DNA of 64,000 nucleotides from Yponomeuta sedellus (Eukaryota > Arthropoda > Insecta > Lepidoptera > Yponomeutidae): positions 13,059,501 to 13,123,500 of the forward strand of contig OW203727.1 of assembly GCA_934045075.1 (NCBI GenBank), read 5' to 3'. Positions 12,467 to 24,759 of this stretch are shown piece by piece. Position numbers and translations under genes: made by a program. A model generated the notes under the pieces. The model was not told the DNA's origin and made no database searches. It worked only from the letters and a program-made list of their open reading frames with translations. Position 1 is the first letter of the stretch. The number at the start of each line of letters is the position of its first letter.

Positions 12467-12608
12467 ATGCAGACAATGGGTGAAAATTGTGGAAGATCTT
12501 GCGTATATCCCCATCGAAAAACTCCACCAACATAAATATGTTTGTAGAGATCATTTCCGGCCGAAATATTTTAACAACGATTTTAAAAGGAAGCCGATTA
12601 AAGAAATG
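12467..12608 (+). pseudogene. THAP domain core exon
   Basis: A strong acceptor (tttttttttag) and donor (ATG|GTGAGT) bound a 142-base exon. It encodes CRQWVKIVEDL, then KYVCRDHFRPKYF and ending KRKPIKEM. The Trp, the C-x-x-H pair (CRDH) and the following Phe residues are the second half of the THAP C2CH finger. The first half is in the preceding segment: CRTCAICK in the frame of the ATG at 12030 and SKFPIGIKT in another frame, FP being a THAP hallmark. Confidence 0.75.
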
Positions 12609-12999
12609 GTGAGTTGTGTTATATACTGTTGGTGTGTGCGTAATACTATCAACAGGTTGTGGCAGTTGCTCCCCAAAGTTAATTAATTTTACCTAGAAAA
12701 AACCTACATTTCCGACAGAAAAGTGGACGATTTTATAATGCTTACTATATACTAACATTTGTGCAAATAATGTGATGAGAAAATCTTAAACTAGTGCCCT
12801 AATCGACAAAAACATCAACGACTAACGATCGCAATCTAAAACCAAGTGTCTATGTGTGAATGTAGTGAGATATAAAACCTATAAGTGCGAAAAGAACGAC
12901 ACATCACACAGTTTTCACGGCTACCCACTATAACCCACTTATGACAATCCATCATATTTCCCACGAATAAGATAGTTAATTCCACTTCGATTCTTAACT

Positions 13000-13073
13000 A
13001 CACCGTGGCGTAGTGGCTAAACTGTCTACTCCTAGCTACCGATGGAGTAGCGACGCGAGTTCGAGACTACACG
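13000..13073 (+). promoter_or_regulatory. tRNA-like module in the LINE leader
   Basis: Contains tggcgtagtgg, a perfect pol III A-box, and gcgagttcgagactac, close to a B-box, about 45 bases apart. Between them is a 7-bp stem (ctactcc at 13026-13032 with ggagtag at 13044-13050). It ends about 37 bases before the ORF1 start codon. This looks like a tRNA-derived internal promoter or a SINE head fused to the LINE leader. Function is inferred. Confidence 0.55.
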
Positions 13074-13110
13074 AAGAATTTTATTTTGTGCTAATTTTTG
13101 TTTCAACAAA

Positions 13111-14304
13111 ATGAATTCCTTCTCATTTCTTTCAAATATAACGATGCGGAAACAAAGACCTTTATCTACATCGGAACTTGATACGAGCGAAAACTACAAA
13201 CACGCGCTAAATGGCAGCACCTGTAGCCTACCGAATATATCTGATGATGAAGAGCCAACTGAAATAAGCACATTAAAAAAACAAATTGAGGACTTAAAGT
13301 TGGAAGTCACGATCGCAATCGAAGAAATAAAGAATCTAACACTTGAAAATGCGACACTAAAAGACGAATTAACAGAAATGACAAAAAAGCACGATATAAT
13401 TAAAAAAGCCACAGCCACCTTAAACTGTAGTCTTACTACGCCTAGGAAAAATAGTAAACTGTGCCTCAACATACCCAGTGCTACGCCGATGAACAAGAAA
13501 CTGAAATCTAAATCGACCCAGACTCAAGAATTGGCAAAAAAAAGCGAAAAAAAGAAACCAAAAAGCTCAACACCGACAAAAAACGAAAAAAATGCACCAG
13601 CGTCGGCATTGAAAAAACTCCTAGCCTAAATCCAAAATCAAACCAACAAGAAACCTATTCTGCTAAGTTAAAAAATACTCTGACATCAAAACCATGTGTC
13701 CAGAAGTTTACAATGGCAGGACAACATAAAAAATACAAATTATGTGTTATAACTGACAGAAACAGGCACGTCCTTGAATACCTAGAAGATGCATTCGCTG
13801 ATCAATATGCTATCTGTCACTACTCAAAACCACAAGCAACAACACATGAGCTTCTAGCTGATATAGAAAAAAAAAACTGCCGATTTCACTCAGGACGACT
13901 TTTGCATAATTTTACTAGGTGAAAGCGAATGTCAGGCAACGAAAAACTATCTAGATCTAATACAAGAAATAAGACGCACAGTTTCTAAGATATCGCACAC
14001 AAACGTGATAATCTGCCCACCAACATACGTCTGTGGAGCTTTGATGTTCAACCACAGAGCAGAGCTATTTATCAATATGCTCAACCTTGACATTGAGACA
14101 CATAAGTATGCCTGGTTTCTGGACACAAACGCCGATTTGCTTCTAAATATGTTCTCAAGTAATACCGGCAAACTGACTTAAAGAGGCATGAAACAGATTA
14201 TTGAGAGTATAAAAACCTATATTCGCAAAGGCTATACGTACGGCACTCAGGATGAAACATCCTACGAACACACGAATAATGATCAGACATTTTTTCGAGA
14301 CTAA
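13111..14304 (+). pseudogene. LINE ORF1 (coiled coil plus esterase-like domain), broken
   Basis: The first part (13111-13629, 172 codons) is acidic, then coiled-coil-like (residues about 50-95, heptad Leu/Ile), then Lys/Ser/Thr-rich. The frame shifts before 13629 into one carrying QHKKYKLCVITDRNRHVLEY (from 13716), then back at a run of ten A's at 13867-13876 (one A too many), leading to CIILLGESECQATKNYL. A TAA at 14179-14181 interrupts the final stretch, which then runs open to 14304 and overlaps ORF2. The distal part resembles the SGNH/esterase-like ORF1 domain of CR1-type LINEs; that is inference from order and spacing. Confidence 0.65.
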
Positions 14305-17173
14305 GCACCTACACCTGCTACACCAAAATATTGCCGGCCTATTAAACAAATCTGATGCACTCATGGTAAACCTCGAAGAACTATCGGATAATGATAGAGC
14401 CATTGATATTCTATGTATCACTGAGCATTTTATGATGGAAGGCCACGAACAATTCCTAAATCTATCAAATTATACATTAGCTGCATCCTTCTGCAGAAAT
14501 GACGCAAAAAGAGGTGGTGCCTGCATTCTTGTAAGCAATAACTATAAGTGGAGAGAACTACCAGAAATAAGCAAACTATCATTGGTAAATATATTAGAGT
14601 GTTGCGGTATCGAATTAGTGGAATTTAAAGTTATTATCATATGTATCTACAGAGTTCCGAAACAAAATAACTTAAAAATCTTTTTTCTTAGACTTGAAAA
14701 ACTACTACGACACCTCGACAAAATCAAATGTAGTAACAAAATAGTAGCTGGTGACTTCAATATTGACATGTTGAAAAATAATACCACGTCATTAGATCTT
14801 GAATGCCTACTATTGAACCACGGTCTAAAGTTAAGCCTAAAAGAACCTACTAGATTAATCAGTAAAACCTGTATTGATAACATAGCAAGTGATTGTAAAA
14901 GGACTTGTAAGGCGGAAGTGCTAGAATTGGGTTTATCGGATCACACCGCTCAACTACTAAAAATTCCAGTAAAAAAGACTCTCAAACTAAAATTCTGGCG
15001 TAAATCTGAACGTGATTATAGTTTAGAGAACATACATAAATTTGTGGAATGCATAAAACAGCTACGTTTCTCTGAAGTGTATACCGCTACTGACCCTACA
15101 ACAGCCTATAGCATCTTCATGGAACATTTTAAGTTTTTCTATGACCTATGCTTTCCGTATACACAAAAAACCATAAGAGTTAGTAGAAAACCCAAGTGGA
15201 TATCTCGCGGTATAAAAATATGCAGTAAAAAAAAGAGAGACCTATTATGGATACAAAGAATAAAACCTAACTTAATGAATAAAACCATTTACAAAAATTA
15301 CTCAAAAGTACTAAAACACATCATATCTTTAACTAAACGCGTCTAGAATAACTACAAAATTAAAACATCGGACAACAAATCAAAAACAACTTGGCAAATT
15401 ATTAATAACTCGAGACCTAATCTACCCAGAGAACCAATATCAAAAATTAAAACAAATGATCAATTAATCACGCATCCTCAAGCAATTGCCTCTGCGTTTA
15501 ACAACTATTTTATTGAAAAAATAGAACCAATTCCAAACGCGGGTAATAAAGTGACATGCGAAATTGAACATTGCCAAAACTCTATGTTTATGTCACCATG
15601 CACCCCCTTACATATCAATAAGATTATAAAAAGTCTGAAAAATACCAATAGCGTGGGTTTTGATGAGGTTTCCACCAAAGTTATAAAATCAGTAAATTCA
15701 TACATATGTCAACCTTTATCTTATATAACAAACCTATGTATCACAACTGGTATGTTCCCAGAAATCCTTAAAATGACAATTGTGAAGCCTATATTCAAAA
15801 AAGAAAACAGAGAACGAATGGAATTCTATAGGCCCATAGCACTCATCTCAATCTTTTCTAAAATATTCGAAAAGTATTTTTACAACGAAATTTATAACTA
15901 CCTTGAGAAAAACAATATTCTGTGTCCTGAACAAAAAGGCTTTCGCCATAATAAAACCATTAACATGGCCATATTTGACTTTTTAAAGAATGTAATTTAT
16001 AATGTTGACAGAAGATTGCCTATCTGCGCCATATACTGTGATATGACGCAAGCGTTTGACTATGTTGACCATAATATTTTGACACGTAAACTGGAGGCTT
16101 ATGGAATAAGGGGAACTATCTTAAAACTAATTCAATCCTACCTCACAAATAGAAAACAAGTGACAAAAATTACAAAACTTAATATGAAAACTAAAAATGA
16201 AGAATCATACTCCTCTGATGCTCGTAACGTAGCATATGGTGTACCACAAGGTAGTGTACTTGGTCCGCTTCTTTTTTTGCTATATATAAATGACATTCCA
16301 AAAGCAACTGTACAACCTATGACCCTTTTCGCTGATGATAGCACTGTGACCATAAAATATAATGATATAAACTATGAATCTGACATTAGCAATTCCTTGA
16401 CATCAATTATATCCTGGCTTGACAATAATAATTTAAAAATTAATCTAAACAAAACAAACATAATGCACTTCTCTCAAAGGCCACAAAAACTAAATTACAT
16501 TAAATTAATTTACCAAAATACTACGATAAAAGCAGTCGATAATGCCCGATTTTTGGGACTTACAATAGATAGAAAGCTAAATTGGAAAAGTCATATAGAA
16601 GAATTATGTAAAAAAATAAGTACTTCCGCATATGTTCTATATAAACTATCGTCAACAGTCAACATAGATGCCTTACTAGTTACATATCATGCTCTTGTAG
16701 AATCTGTAATCAGATATGGCATTATCTTTTGGGGTAATTCTACTGATAAGGACGTAGCTTTCAAAGCCCAGAAAAGGTGCATACGGGCTATGTTTAAAAT
16801 GAAGACGATGGACACTTGCAAACCTGTGTTTGCTAAATACCGAATCCTAACACTTCCGTCACTTTACATTCTTGAAGTAGCTACATTTGTAAAAAGCAAT
16901 CCTCAATTCTTCAAACGACCCGCTGATGCTGTAGCTAGAAATCGACGAGATCCAGACAGAATACAGATACATCCAGGACAAACAACACTTCTGAGAAAAA
17001 GCATTCTTGGTATGGCATCCTTAATATACAATAAAATTCCAGCAAGCTATAGAAAACTCGAGTCAGATATGTTCAAAACCAAATTTAAGAAACTGTTAAT
17101 TGAAAAATGCTACTACAATGTAAATGAATTCTTGAATGATAAACTTAACATATTTGATATTATTGAATGGTGA
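14252..17173 (+). pseudogene. LINE ORF2: AP endonuclease and reverse transcriptase, one internal stop
   Basis: One frame of 974 codons interrupted only by TAG at 15344-15346; the frame continues open on both sides. The endonuclease motifs are HQNIAGL, CITEH, VAGDFNIDML, CIDNI and LSDHTAQ. The reverse transcriptase has GFRHNKT, YCDMTQAFDYVDH, the GVPQGSVLGPLLFLLYIND box and LFADDST, with the catalytic Asp pair intact. The C-terminal region has the WGNS..KAQKRCIR pattern usual after the RT domain in Jockey/CR1 elements. Apart from the stop it looks capable of function, so the insertion is probably young. Confidence 0.9.
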
Positions 17174-17604
17174 TGACATTTTTATATCTTTATTAATATT
17201 ATTTTCTCTGTGATATGAATTTAATTATTATTATGACATTAATTTAATTATATCCAACTTAGTCTAATTTTAATGACAATGTGCCACACACAACCATTTG
17301 CACACCGGCAATGTCGGTAAAGCATGTTGGCCCAACCTATGATATTTTACACCCATAAATGCATGATATGTATTATGACTGACACATGTTCGAGCAAATA
17401 AATTAATTTGAATTTGAATTTTGAATTTGAATTTGAATAATGTAACACTCACTACATTTCATGAATAATTATGTAATAAAACACAAAATACGCCTTGCTT
17501 TACGTCGAACATTTGAATGTATTTTGCTCCGTCATTTAGAAGGCAATATTATTATTACGTCTTAATACATAAATGACATTACTTAGATAAACATTTTTTT
17601 ACAG

Positions 17605-17701
17605 GGCTGTACCTTCTTTACTTATAAATGCGCCTCATGTTCCTGATTACTTACTAGCTGAGTTTCCTTACCACGTAGCCACGTCGCATCACTTTAAACT
17701 G
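17605..17701 (+). pseudogene. THAP gene, exon with the AVP end of the domain
   Basis: Acceptor 'ttttttttacag', donor CTG|GTTAGT. The only open frame reads AVPSLLINAPHVPDYL and so on; the Ala-Val-Pro box ends canonical THAP domains. To be in frame it needs two bases from the previous exon, which instead ends on a complete codon. This is the clearest of the phase conflicts. Confidence 0.65.
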
Positions 17702-17728
17702 GTTAGTGATTGGAATTACTAAAATATT

Positions 17729-17791
17729 TTTTTACTAATTTTAACTTAAAATATTTTTTTACTAATTTTAACTTAAAATATTTTTTATAAA
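17729..17791. repeat. Two-copy tandem repeat, about 31 bp
   Basis: The unit actaattttaacttaaaata followed by ttttttt occurs twice in a row within an intron of the THAP remnant. Confidence 0.8.
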
Positions 17792-17904
17792 AATGTATTT
17801 GATAGTTACATATTGACTATGTAACTATATTATGCAGTTATGTGGTAAACAGGAACAAACTATTTATTTTTCTTCGGACTATTCTTGCAATTGTTTATTT
17901 TCAG

Positions 17905-18419
17905 ATTTAGCTATACAAAAACCTATTAGTTGTCGAGCTTCACAAAAGAACTCTGGTACGTAGACTTTTCATGTATCGCTGAAGTTTTTTGTAACTAGTG
18001 TTTGTTTACTTTGATAAATTACAAAGTGTTATCATTATCAGCACCTTGTACAGCAGCCAAAATATCAGCTGTTGCTATTGGTCCAGCAGGATTTGACCAC
18101 AATTATTGTGGCCTGGAATCTCAGCATATCAGAACTATCCCGGTAAGTAGCATAGTTTACAAACATATTAATAATCAATAACGAATCAACTTTTTTTTAC
18201 GATTTCAGCACCTGAATCCAAACCACCGATTGATGAAGTTCGCTCAGATTGGACACCTCTAAAGAATACCCAAATAGCTGCTGAAATAAATTCAATAGAC
18301 CTTGACCACAATTATTGTAATTTGGTAATAAATAATAAAATACTAATTTCATTTGTCGTCTTATTGAAAACATTGATTTTTATTAATTTTATTAGGCTGA
18401 CTGCGAAGCCCCTGGATGA
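17905..18419 (+). pseudogene. THAP gene, 3' exons with repeated DHNYC motif
   Basis: Exons 17905-17955, 18042-18142, 18209-18324 and 18396-18419. The second and third contain GFDHNYCGLES and DLDHNYCNL, a short internal repeat that supports their being real coding exons of one gene. The last exon adds ADCEAPG and a TGA at 18417-18419. The join 18142/18209 needs one extra base to stay open. No family for this tail is known to me. Confidence 0.55.
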
Positions 18420-21400
18420 TAATTTATCGATATCGATAAATGTAGTAATGTAAGTGGACGTCCCTATTGCACAGACAAGTTATTATGTTGGTAGCACTTA
18501 TTTTTCACATTGCATTTTTGCTCTATTGGTTGGTATTGCTAACGGGGCTAAACTCATTACAAAAGCTTATAGGGAGGTCCCGTCTCTTAAAACGTAGTGT
18601 TTATATACTCTTTGTATAATAATATGTAGGCAAGGAATAAGACCTGATTTTTCGAAATTCAACCCCTTAAGGGGGCGAAAAGGGTTGCCAAAATTTGTAT
18701 AGGAGGTTTAAAGAATGCTGTCTAATTTTCTTGAAACTTAAAATAAATACTCTTCAACACAATTGATTGAACAAGTGTTTCACCGTTTTTCTAAAGTTAA
18801 CCCTTAAGGGAAAGAACGAGTTTGCAAAAAAAGTCCATGCGGACGGAGTCGCGGGCAAAGGCTAATACTTTATGGCTCTTACTAATAAACACCGTTTAAG
18901 CCTGGTATAGTTCCACAGTGTTTTGTTCACGTCATTTGAATGTAATTTTCAGTTGGAAGAAAGGAGACAAAACACTGCATAGTTATACAATACTTACACC
19001 AAGTTTATTAGTAAGGCTGCCGATATTTGTCTTAGTCGAGCGCATGCGAAGTTAGTCCTTCGATCATGAGCGGAGACACGTGGATTTTTTCCCATACATA
19101 ATAGACAATAGGGAGTCTATAATGCATAAACCCACTGCAAGACTGGTGGCCTTCTTTCAGAGGCAAGGAGATTTTGTGTAGGTGCATTATAGTCGTAGCG
19201 TTAACTCCGCATTTCCTACTAAAGTGAAATGCATCTTACAATATAGCGTATTTCGCGTTGTATGTAGCGAAATGCCAATGAGCAAAATGGCTAACCTCAT
19301 CCACCATGGGAGTAAAGCGTACTTTGTACGTTGCAAACTATTCGTACTTACATGCATTAGTTGTTTCAACCAAACGGTTTTTATATTGTAATCAAAACCG
19401 AAAAGTGAGAGAGGGAGCACATTTTCGCACAACCAGTTTTTTTATATATACCCAATAGGATTTATTTCAAATAACCTAAACACAATTTTTCAAAGTGTAT
19501 CTGCGACTACCGACTACCGATACTTTGAATGTTACTCGTGAAGAATTCAGCCCACCCAGGTTAACTGGAAATGGCTTCTTTATAGTCTGTTAGCTTTTAG
19601 AATATACCTCGGCTACTATCGGATAGAATCGGATATATACGTGTAATAGAAACATCGGAACTAATATGACACTTAACTTTGCATAACTTTTCAAAACAGT
19701 GAAGAAAAGTTTTATACAGAGCAGGAAGTACTATTACAGTCGTGTGCTTTCGGCGAAAACCAAAGCCTACTCTAGAGCCCAAAGTATATTCTAAAAGCTA
19801 ACAGACTATACTTTAGAATATCCATAGATAACTTTTTATTGCACACCCAGTAATTTAAAAAGATAAGGTACTTAATAAAATACATTCGGGCGGTCCATAG
19901 GTAAAAGCACGCTTCGCTAAATTCTCTTACAGGCAATCTTAGGATGGACAGGACTGAAAGTGGGTAAATAAGAGTACTCAAGACCAAATACATCAAATTT
20001 GTCATGTTCTCGTTTATAAAATACTTACATATGACTGCGACTGAATTTGATATCTATTAGCAGAATCTGATAACCCATAACAAAATCAGTCGACATTATT
20101 ACTAGGACACAATTAATGACTATTGTAACAAAGCGCTCTTTAAATATTTCGTACAGGACAGAAGTTAAGAGGCTATGTGATACGTTTAGAAGTGTCTTCA
20201 TCTGGTTATCTTCAGCTTTTTTACATGACTTGCGATCACGATAATTATTTATTGAATAATTTATCAGTGAAAATAGTTTCCTCAATTAAGTATTTCTAAT
20301 AATTTTAAAAGCTTTAAATCGAGACCAGACCTTGTAAACGTAGAGAACTAAATGACAAAAGAAGAACATCGTAAAACATCTGTTCAAATGTTTTAACAAT
20401 GACAATATTTTATCTGCAACCTGCTACTAGACAGGCGTGAGCAGTAATTTTTTTGCAGAGCAAATAACGTGACAGCTTCACGCTGTTTTTCTGTTAAACC
20501 ATGAACTCGCACGTACGAGTATGTGTTGTTGAAGGCTGCAAGAAACCAAATGTTCTCGTAGACAAGACACATTTTCAAAATTTACCTGCGAATCTAAAAA
20601 AACAAAGAAAACTCTATAACGCTGAAGCCTTCTTTATAAAAAACACGATTCCTTTAAAGCACTCCACTAGAACTAAACTAAAGCAAGCACTAGAGTCTCT
20701 TTTATTAATCTGTGATTGATTACTTATTTTCCTTGTAAAATCTTCACTACATGTACTATTTAAGTGCGCGTTTTTGGTGTGTTTAGGACGTTTTAAGGCT
20801 GTTAGTCGTATTTAGAAAAAGGCGAATACACTATAACACTCTTAAGACAGAGTTAGACCCGTTTTATAACAGGAATTCCTACCAAAAACCTTCGGCTTCA
20901 CCTCCTAAAATGTTTTTTAAATAGTCTGTAAAGGGATGAAATGTAGTTGCTACCAAAGAATTTAAACGGCATTTGAGGAGAAACACCGTAGGTATATTTA
21001 TTTCTTGCCCACTGAAGAAATATCCCCGAATTTCGTAGCAAAAAACTTACTGTTAGCCTATTGTTCAAGAGAAACGAAGCTTTAGTAACAACGAGTGAGA
21101 GTGAGACTAATGTTTATAATGAGATCTAAAAGCATTCTTTTTATAAAGTGGCAGCAGTGTAAACATCTTTTTATGAAGAGGCAGCCGTGTAAATAAACAA
21201 CTGGCATTTCTATTTATATTGGCGTATTTAATTTTTATGAGATCAATCTGGTTGAATCAAGAAGTTTCATGAAATCAGAGTAACTTAACACCGATATAAT
21301 CGGATTTTGATTTACTAACTCCCTTCTCAAAGTGGACCCTGCATAATTATGATTGTTTTATCTATCTACCCGACTACAAAAGCAAAGGAGGGTTATCTTT

Positions 21401-24400
21401 TTCGCACGTGTGTATGTATGCGCTTCGGTTCCAAATGGCTGTACCAATTTTGATAAATTAGTGGTATTAACGAAGCGATTATCACCAGCTATATAAAAAC
21501 CTTACGTTAAGAAAGTGGCTGACATCAGACATCATGTTATTTATTTGAAGGCTTTTTGAGCCACTAAATAGCTTCGAGTAGAACCACATAATAAGACCGA
21601 AAACCCAACTGCTCAAGTCTTAAACAAAGCCCCCAATGAGTATTTTCTAAGAAGTGCGACTTTAGTATTTTGTCCTCGGGAATTCAACAATCTGTTAATT
21701 ACGGCCGATGAATCAGACGAATCACGATGGAATGGACTTCTTTAGCTTGACAATGTCTTTGTTCTCGCGATACACCCAATAGTTTGGTAATGTTTCATGT
21801 ATGTGGGGGACTTGTCTCTTCGCGAATTTCCCCTAAGAATGTAACCTGTTTGCCCAAATGTTTTTGAAAATAAAAACCAGTTCCGATTGGAACTCGTAGA
21901 ACAAAAACCGCGAATTGAGGTCATTTTTTAGGAGGACGTACCTTCGTCTAACTCTACCTACCTCTTTTCTTTCTAGGGAGTGCGAAAGTGATAGGCTAGT
22001 TGCGATAAAATCTTTCTTTGCCGTTTGTACCGTTATTAGCTTCGGAAATTACTAGTACTTTGAATCAGAAAATAAAAACAGTACCTAACGAGAAGTATTC
22101 GACCATTTTGGCAATGAAACCATTTCTTTTCGCAGCAAAAAGTTAGTGTTAACAATGACAAAAACTGCATAATAAAGAATATTCTATCTAACTTTCCAAA
22201 TTATACTATGAAGCTATGTACATTGTTCCGGAAAAATCGGCTTTCATTTTCTCACAAAAACACGAATACTTGGTTCCCTGATTTGTCGTAAACGGCAAAC
22301 ATAATGAGTTCGTTGTCATGTGAACTAGCGTGGCAGCGCCAACAGATCTTGTTGGCTTCGCTAAATTTTATCGCGGGGACGCAACATTACCGTCGCCGTC
22401 GACCTACCTGCGGCATTGTGTTGTAGAGAACGTGACTATAGCTGACCCCCAAACAATGTCAAAGATTTTAGTGAGTCCACGATATGATTTCTTTGAAAAA
22501 TGCAATAATTGTATTCTTTCACAATACAACTCAACGTCAAACTCAAAGTAGCTGTAGACATCCTCATAGCAACCATTTTAGGATCTTAGCCTCTACCAAA
22601 TAACCCCACAATATTCATAAAAATCGGTGAAGCCATTTCGGTTTCAGTTCGTTAGCAAACACTGTGACACGGAATTTTTATATATTAGATTAAGGGCTGT
22701 TTAAGTAGGTAAATTAATTTAATCGTCAGTTCGAAGTTAAATGTCGTTTGTCACAAGTCGGTACGTGACGCGACTTCGTTTGCGTTGAGCGAAGACGAAA
22801 TCAATAAAAGATAGTGGCGCGGACAATGGTAAATGGTAGGATAGGAACACAATTTGACAGGTCTCTTATTACTCTTAGTCCGAGTACATCAAGTTACAAG
22901 CACACTAGTTTATGAACATAATCGAAAAAGGTGTCTTAGATTTCACATTTTAACCATCTTGTAGGTTTTCCTGTACCAGAGCGTCATAATAATATCGTCG
23001 TTTAGCAAACAACACTGCACATGTAATTTTTCCCTACTTTACAAGAGAGAAAACTAACGTTTTAATTGCGTAAATAATTTCTGCAATGTACAATGTTTTT
23101 TTTAATAATGGCCGCTGATTACTCGGAAAGCTTGAAACTTCTAGGTTCCCGATTCCCGAGGATTCCCGCTTAAAATCTGCACCCAATGGCACTCAAATGT
23201 CAAAACCATCAAATTATTTGAGCAAAGTGAGGATATTCTATTCAATTACCGTGATCACAGTCTATAGGGATTGTTAGAGAAATCTACTTTCTAGAAAGTT
23301 TTGCACCATAACCGAGGTAATAAAACGACTGCGAATACATACATGATACGATACGTATACGCACAGTACAATAATGTTCCAGTTACTGGCAACAGTGCCG
23401 CATGTGGATTGCACTTTGCATATTGAGGACACGTTACATTGATGGCTTTAATAGATTCTCGTGAGGTTTGTCTTTACTTTTTATCGACAATCTGGAAAGT
23501 TACTTAATTTGAGTTCATAAAAAAAACAGATGAATCTCTTAAACGTGATCACGTTTAGTCGATTTGAACGTGTCTATTGAAAAACACAACATTATCTTGG
23601 CACTAGGACATAAAAGAGGTTCTACAATAGAAGATGTATGCTGCAATACTCCACGCGGTTACACAATCAAGTTTTTCGACTGAGTGAGCAATTGAGCATA
23701 CATAATGCAACAAGTTAACTTATATACAGTTATTGGCATGCCGAGATACCTTCGGTCGTGGGTCTTATGCCTTATGGAACAGTGGTGCAGCTATACCGGG
23801 TTTAACAAATTCCTCATAAACATCCGAAAACGTCTAGTGGTCACTATCCGGCAACTTTTACACTAAGGTAGACGTAAATTACGAAGAAAAAATGTCGCAG
23901 CAGGTAGTAACTTTATTACGGAACACCTGATACTTTTTTGCGATTTCAAGTGGCTCTCTAGTCTCTGCTTACTCTCTGAGATACCGGCGTGAGTTTATAT
24001 ATGTATATTTACCTACTTATATGAAGTTTTCTTCATAGTAACGCTTGCTTGTATACTTCGCATGTAGGTGTGTTGAGTACGTGTAAATGACGTCCAACAA
24101 ATTTAAAAACAAGATAAGAACAAGTGTCCCAAGAACAACTTTGTACGTCTAACGGAAAACCAATGAAAACACGAAAATGCCGTATTTTGTACGGCAAAAT
24201 TGTGTTCTTGTTTTCAGAGTCTGTTTTATTTGTCCTAAGCTTCCTTTTGTTTTGTGTACCTACGTGGTATGTGTGTGTGAAAATGTAAATAAATGGGTAA
24301 TCTATCTATGTATCAAAATTAAAGCATTGCACTGAGCAAATCGACTCAACCCTGTAATATAGTCGAGCCGAAAAGCACAAGATTTGAACTTTCGATCTTA

Positions 24401-24489
24401 TTTACAAAAATCCTACACTCCTCCTCCTTAAATAATCGGTGGTTACATCTTTTCTTTTCCCATATACTATTTAAACTGCCTCTGAATAG
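18420..24489. other. No gene recognised; decayed repeats
   Basis: Sequence around 18650-18880 ends in 'cggacggagtcgcgggcaaa', a phrase common at the ends of lepidopteran dispersed repeats. 21350-21560 and 22540-22690 have similar remnants ('caaaagcaaaggagggttat', 'aaaaatcggtgaagcc'). A 26-bp inverted-repeat pair lies at 19581-19810. Open frames of 60-86 codons show no family resemblance. Confidence 0.55.
19581..19810. mobile_element. 230-bp element with 26-bp perfect inverted ends
   Basis: Bases 19581-19606 (tatagtctgttagcttttag, continuing to aatata) and 19785-19810 are exact reverse complements. The termini include TA, so the element may be a small Tc1/mariner-type MITE with a TA target duplication. 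No coding content. Confidence 0.65.
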
Positions 24490-24606
24490 AGGTTGTGGTG
24501 GCGGGAGTCGCTGGATGCCGACAGCACAAGACCGTGAAGCTTAGAAAACGATAAGGGAGGCCTAAGTTCTGCAGTTAGCATCAAAATGGCTGATCATGAT
24601 GATGAG
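24490..24606 (+). pseudogene. Remnant of an RTE-like LINE C-terminus
   Basis: A frame reads GSRWMPTAQDREA, then stops and 'IREA', and ends in a (GATGAT) tail. 'AGSRWMRVAQDR..W..LGEA..QQW' is the recurrent C-terminus of a LINE abundant in moth genomes. This copy has at least two in-frame stops. Confidence 0.6.
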
Positions 24607-24723
24607 TGTTTTAAGTAATCGTGTTTTTATATCGGGCTTGACGGTCGCTTCCTGACCTACTGGGTTAGGATTCATTTAATTAGTAATTAATATGTATTAG
24701 TGTTTAATTAATTAGTAATTAAT

Positions 24724-24756
24724 TAGTTTTTAGCCTCTAAATAGGTTTTTAAATAA
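24724..24756 (+). repeat. Tail of the tRNA-Ile-like repeat
   Basis: Only the 3' segment TTTTTAGCCTCTAAATAGG(TTTTTAAAT) is present, with no tRNA-like head; probably a 5'-truncated copy. Confidence 0.6.
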
Positions 24757-24759
24757 TAA

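Larger units (their letters stand above)
12776..17443 (+). mobile_element. Near-complete LINE (CR1/Jockey-like, two ORFs)
   Basis: A non-LTR retrotransposon of about 4.7 kb: leader with a tRNA-like module, ORF1 (13111-14304), ORF2 (14252-17173), a 3' UTR of about 230 bp and a tail of TTGAAT-type repeats (17405-17443). ORF2 has an AP endonuclease and a reverse transcriptase. 'aataatgt' occurs both before the inferred start (about 12767) and after the tail (about 17436), and may be the target duplication. The exact 5' end is uncertain. It lies in the same orientation as the THAP gene remnant, inside its intron. Confidence 0.8.
12030..18419 (+). pseudogene. THAP zinc-finger gene, exons recognisable but frames not joining
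   Basis: Seven exon-like segments with GT-AG borders: 12030-12145, 12467-12608, 17605-17701, 17905-17955, 18042-18142, 18209-18324 and 18396-18419. Read together they give a THAP (C2CH) DNA-binding domain followed by a short Pro/Ser-containing tail with two DHNYC motifs. Several junctions do not keep frame: exon 1 shifts internally, and joins 1-2, 2-3, 3-4 and 5-6 are each off by one or two bases. Joins 4-5 and 6-7 are in phase. Either this is a decayed gene or transposon-derived THAP copy, or the sequence carries indel errors. A LINE occupies most of the second intron. Confidence 0.6.

Noticed and set aside
20501..20719. 72-codon frame with a C-x4-C start resembling a second THAP N-terminus
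   Set aside because: No FP, Trp, CxxH or AVP elements follow and no splice donor supports an exon.
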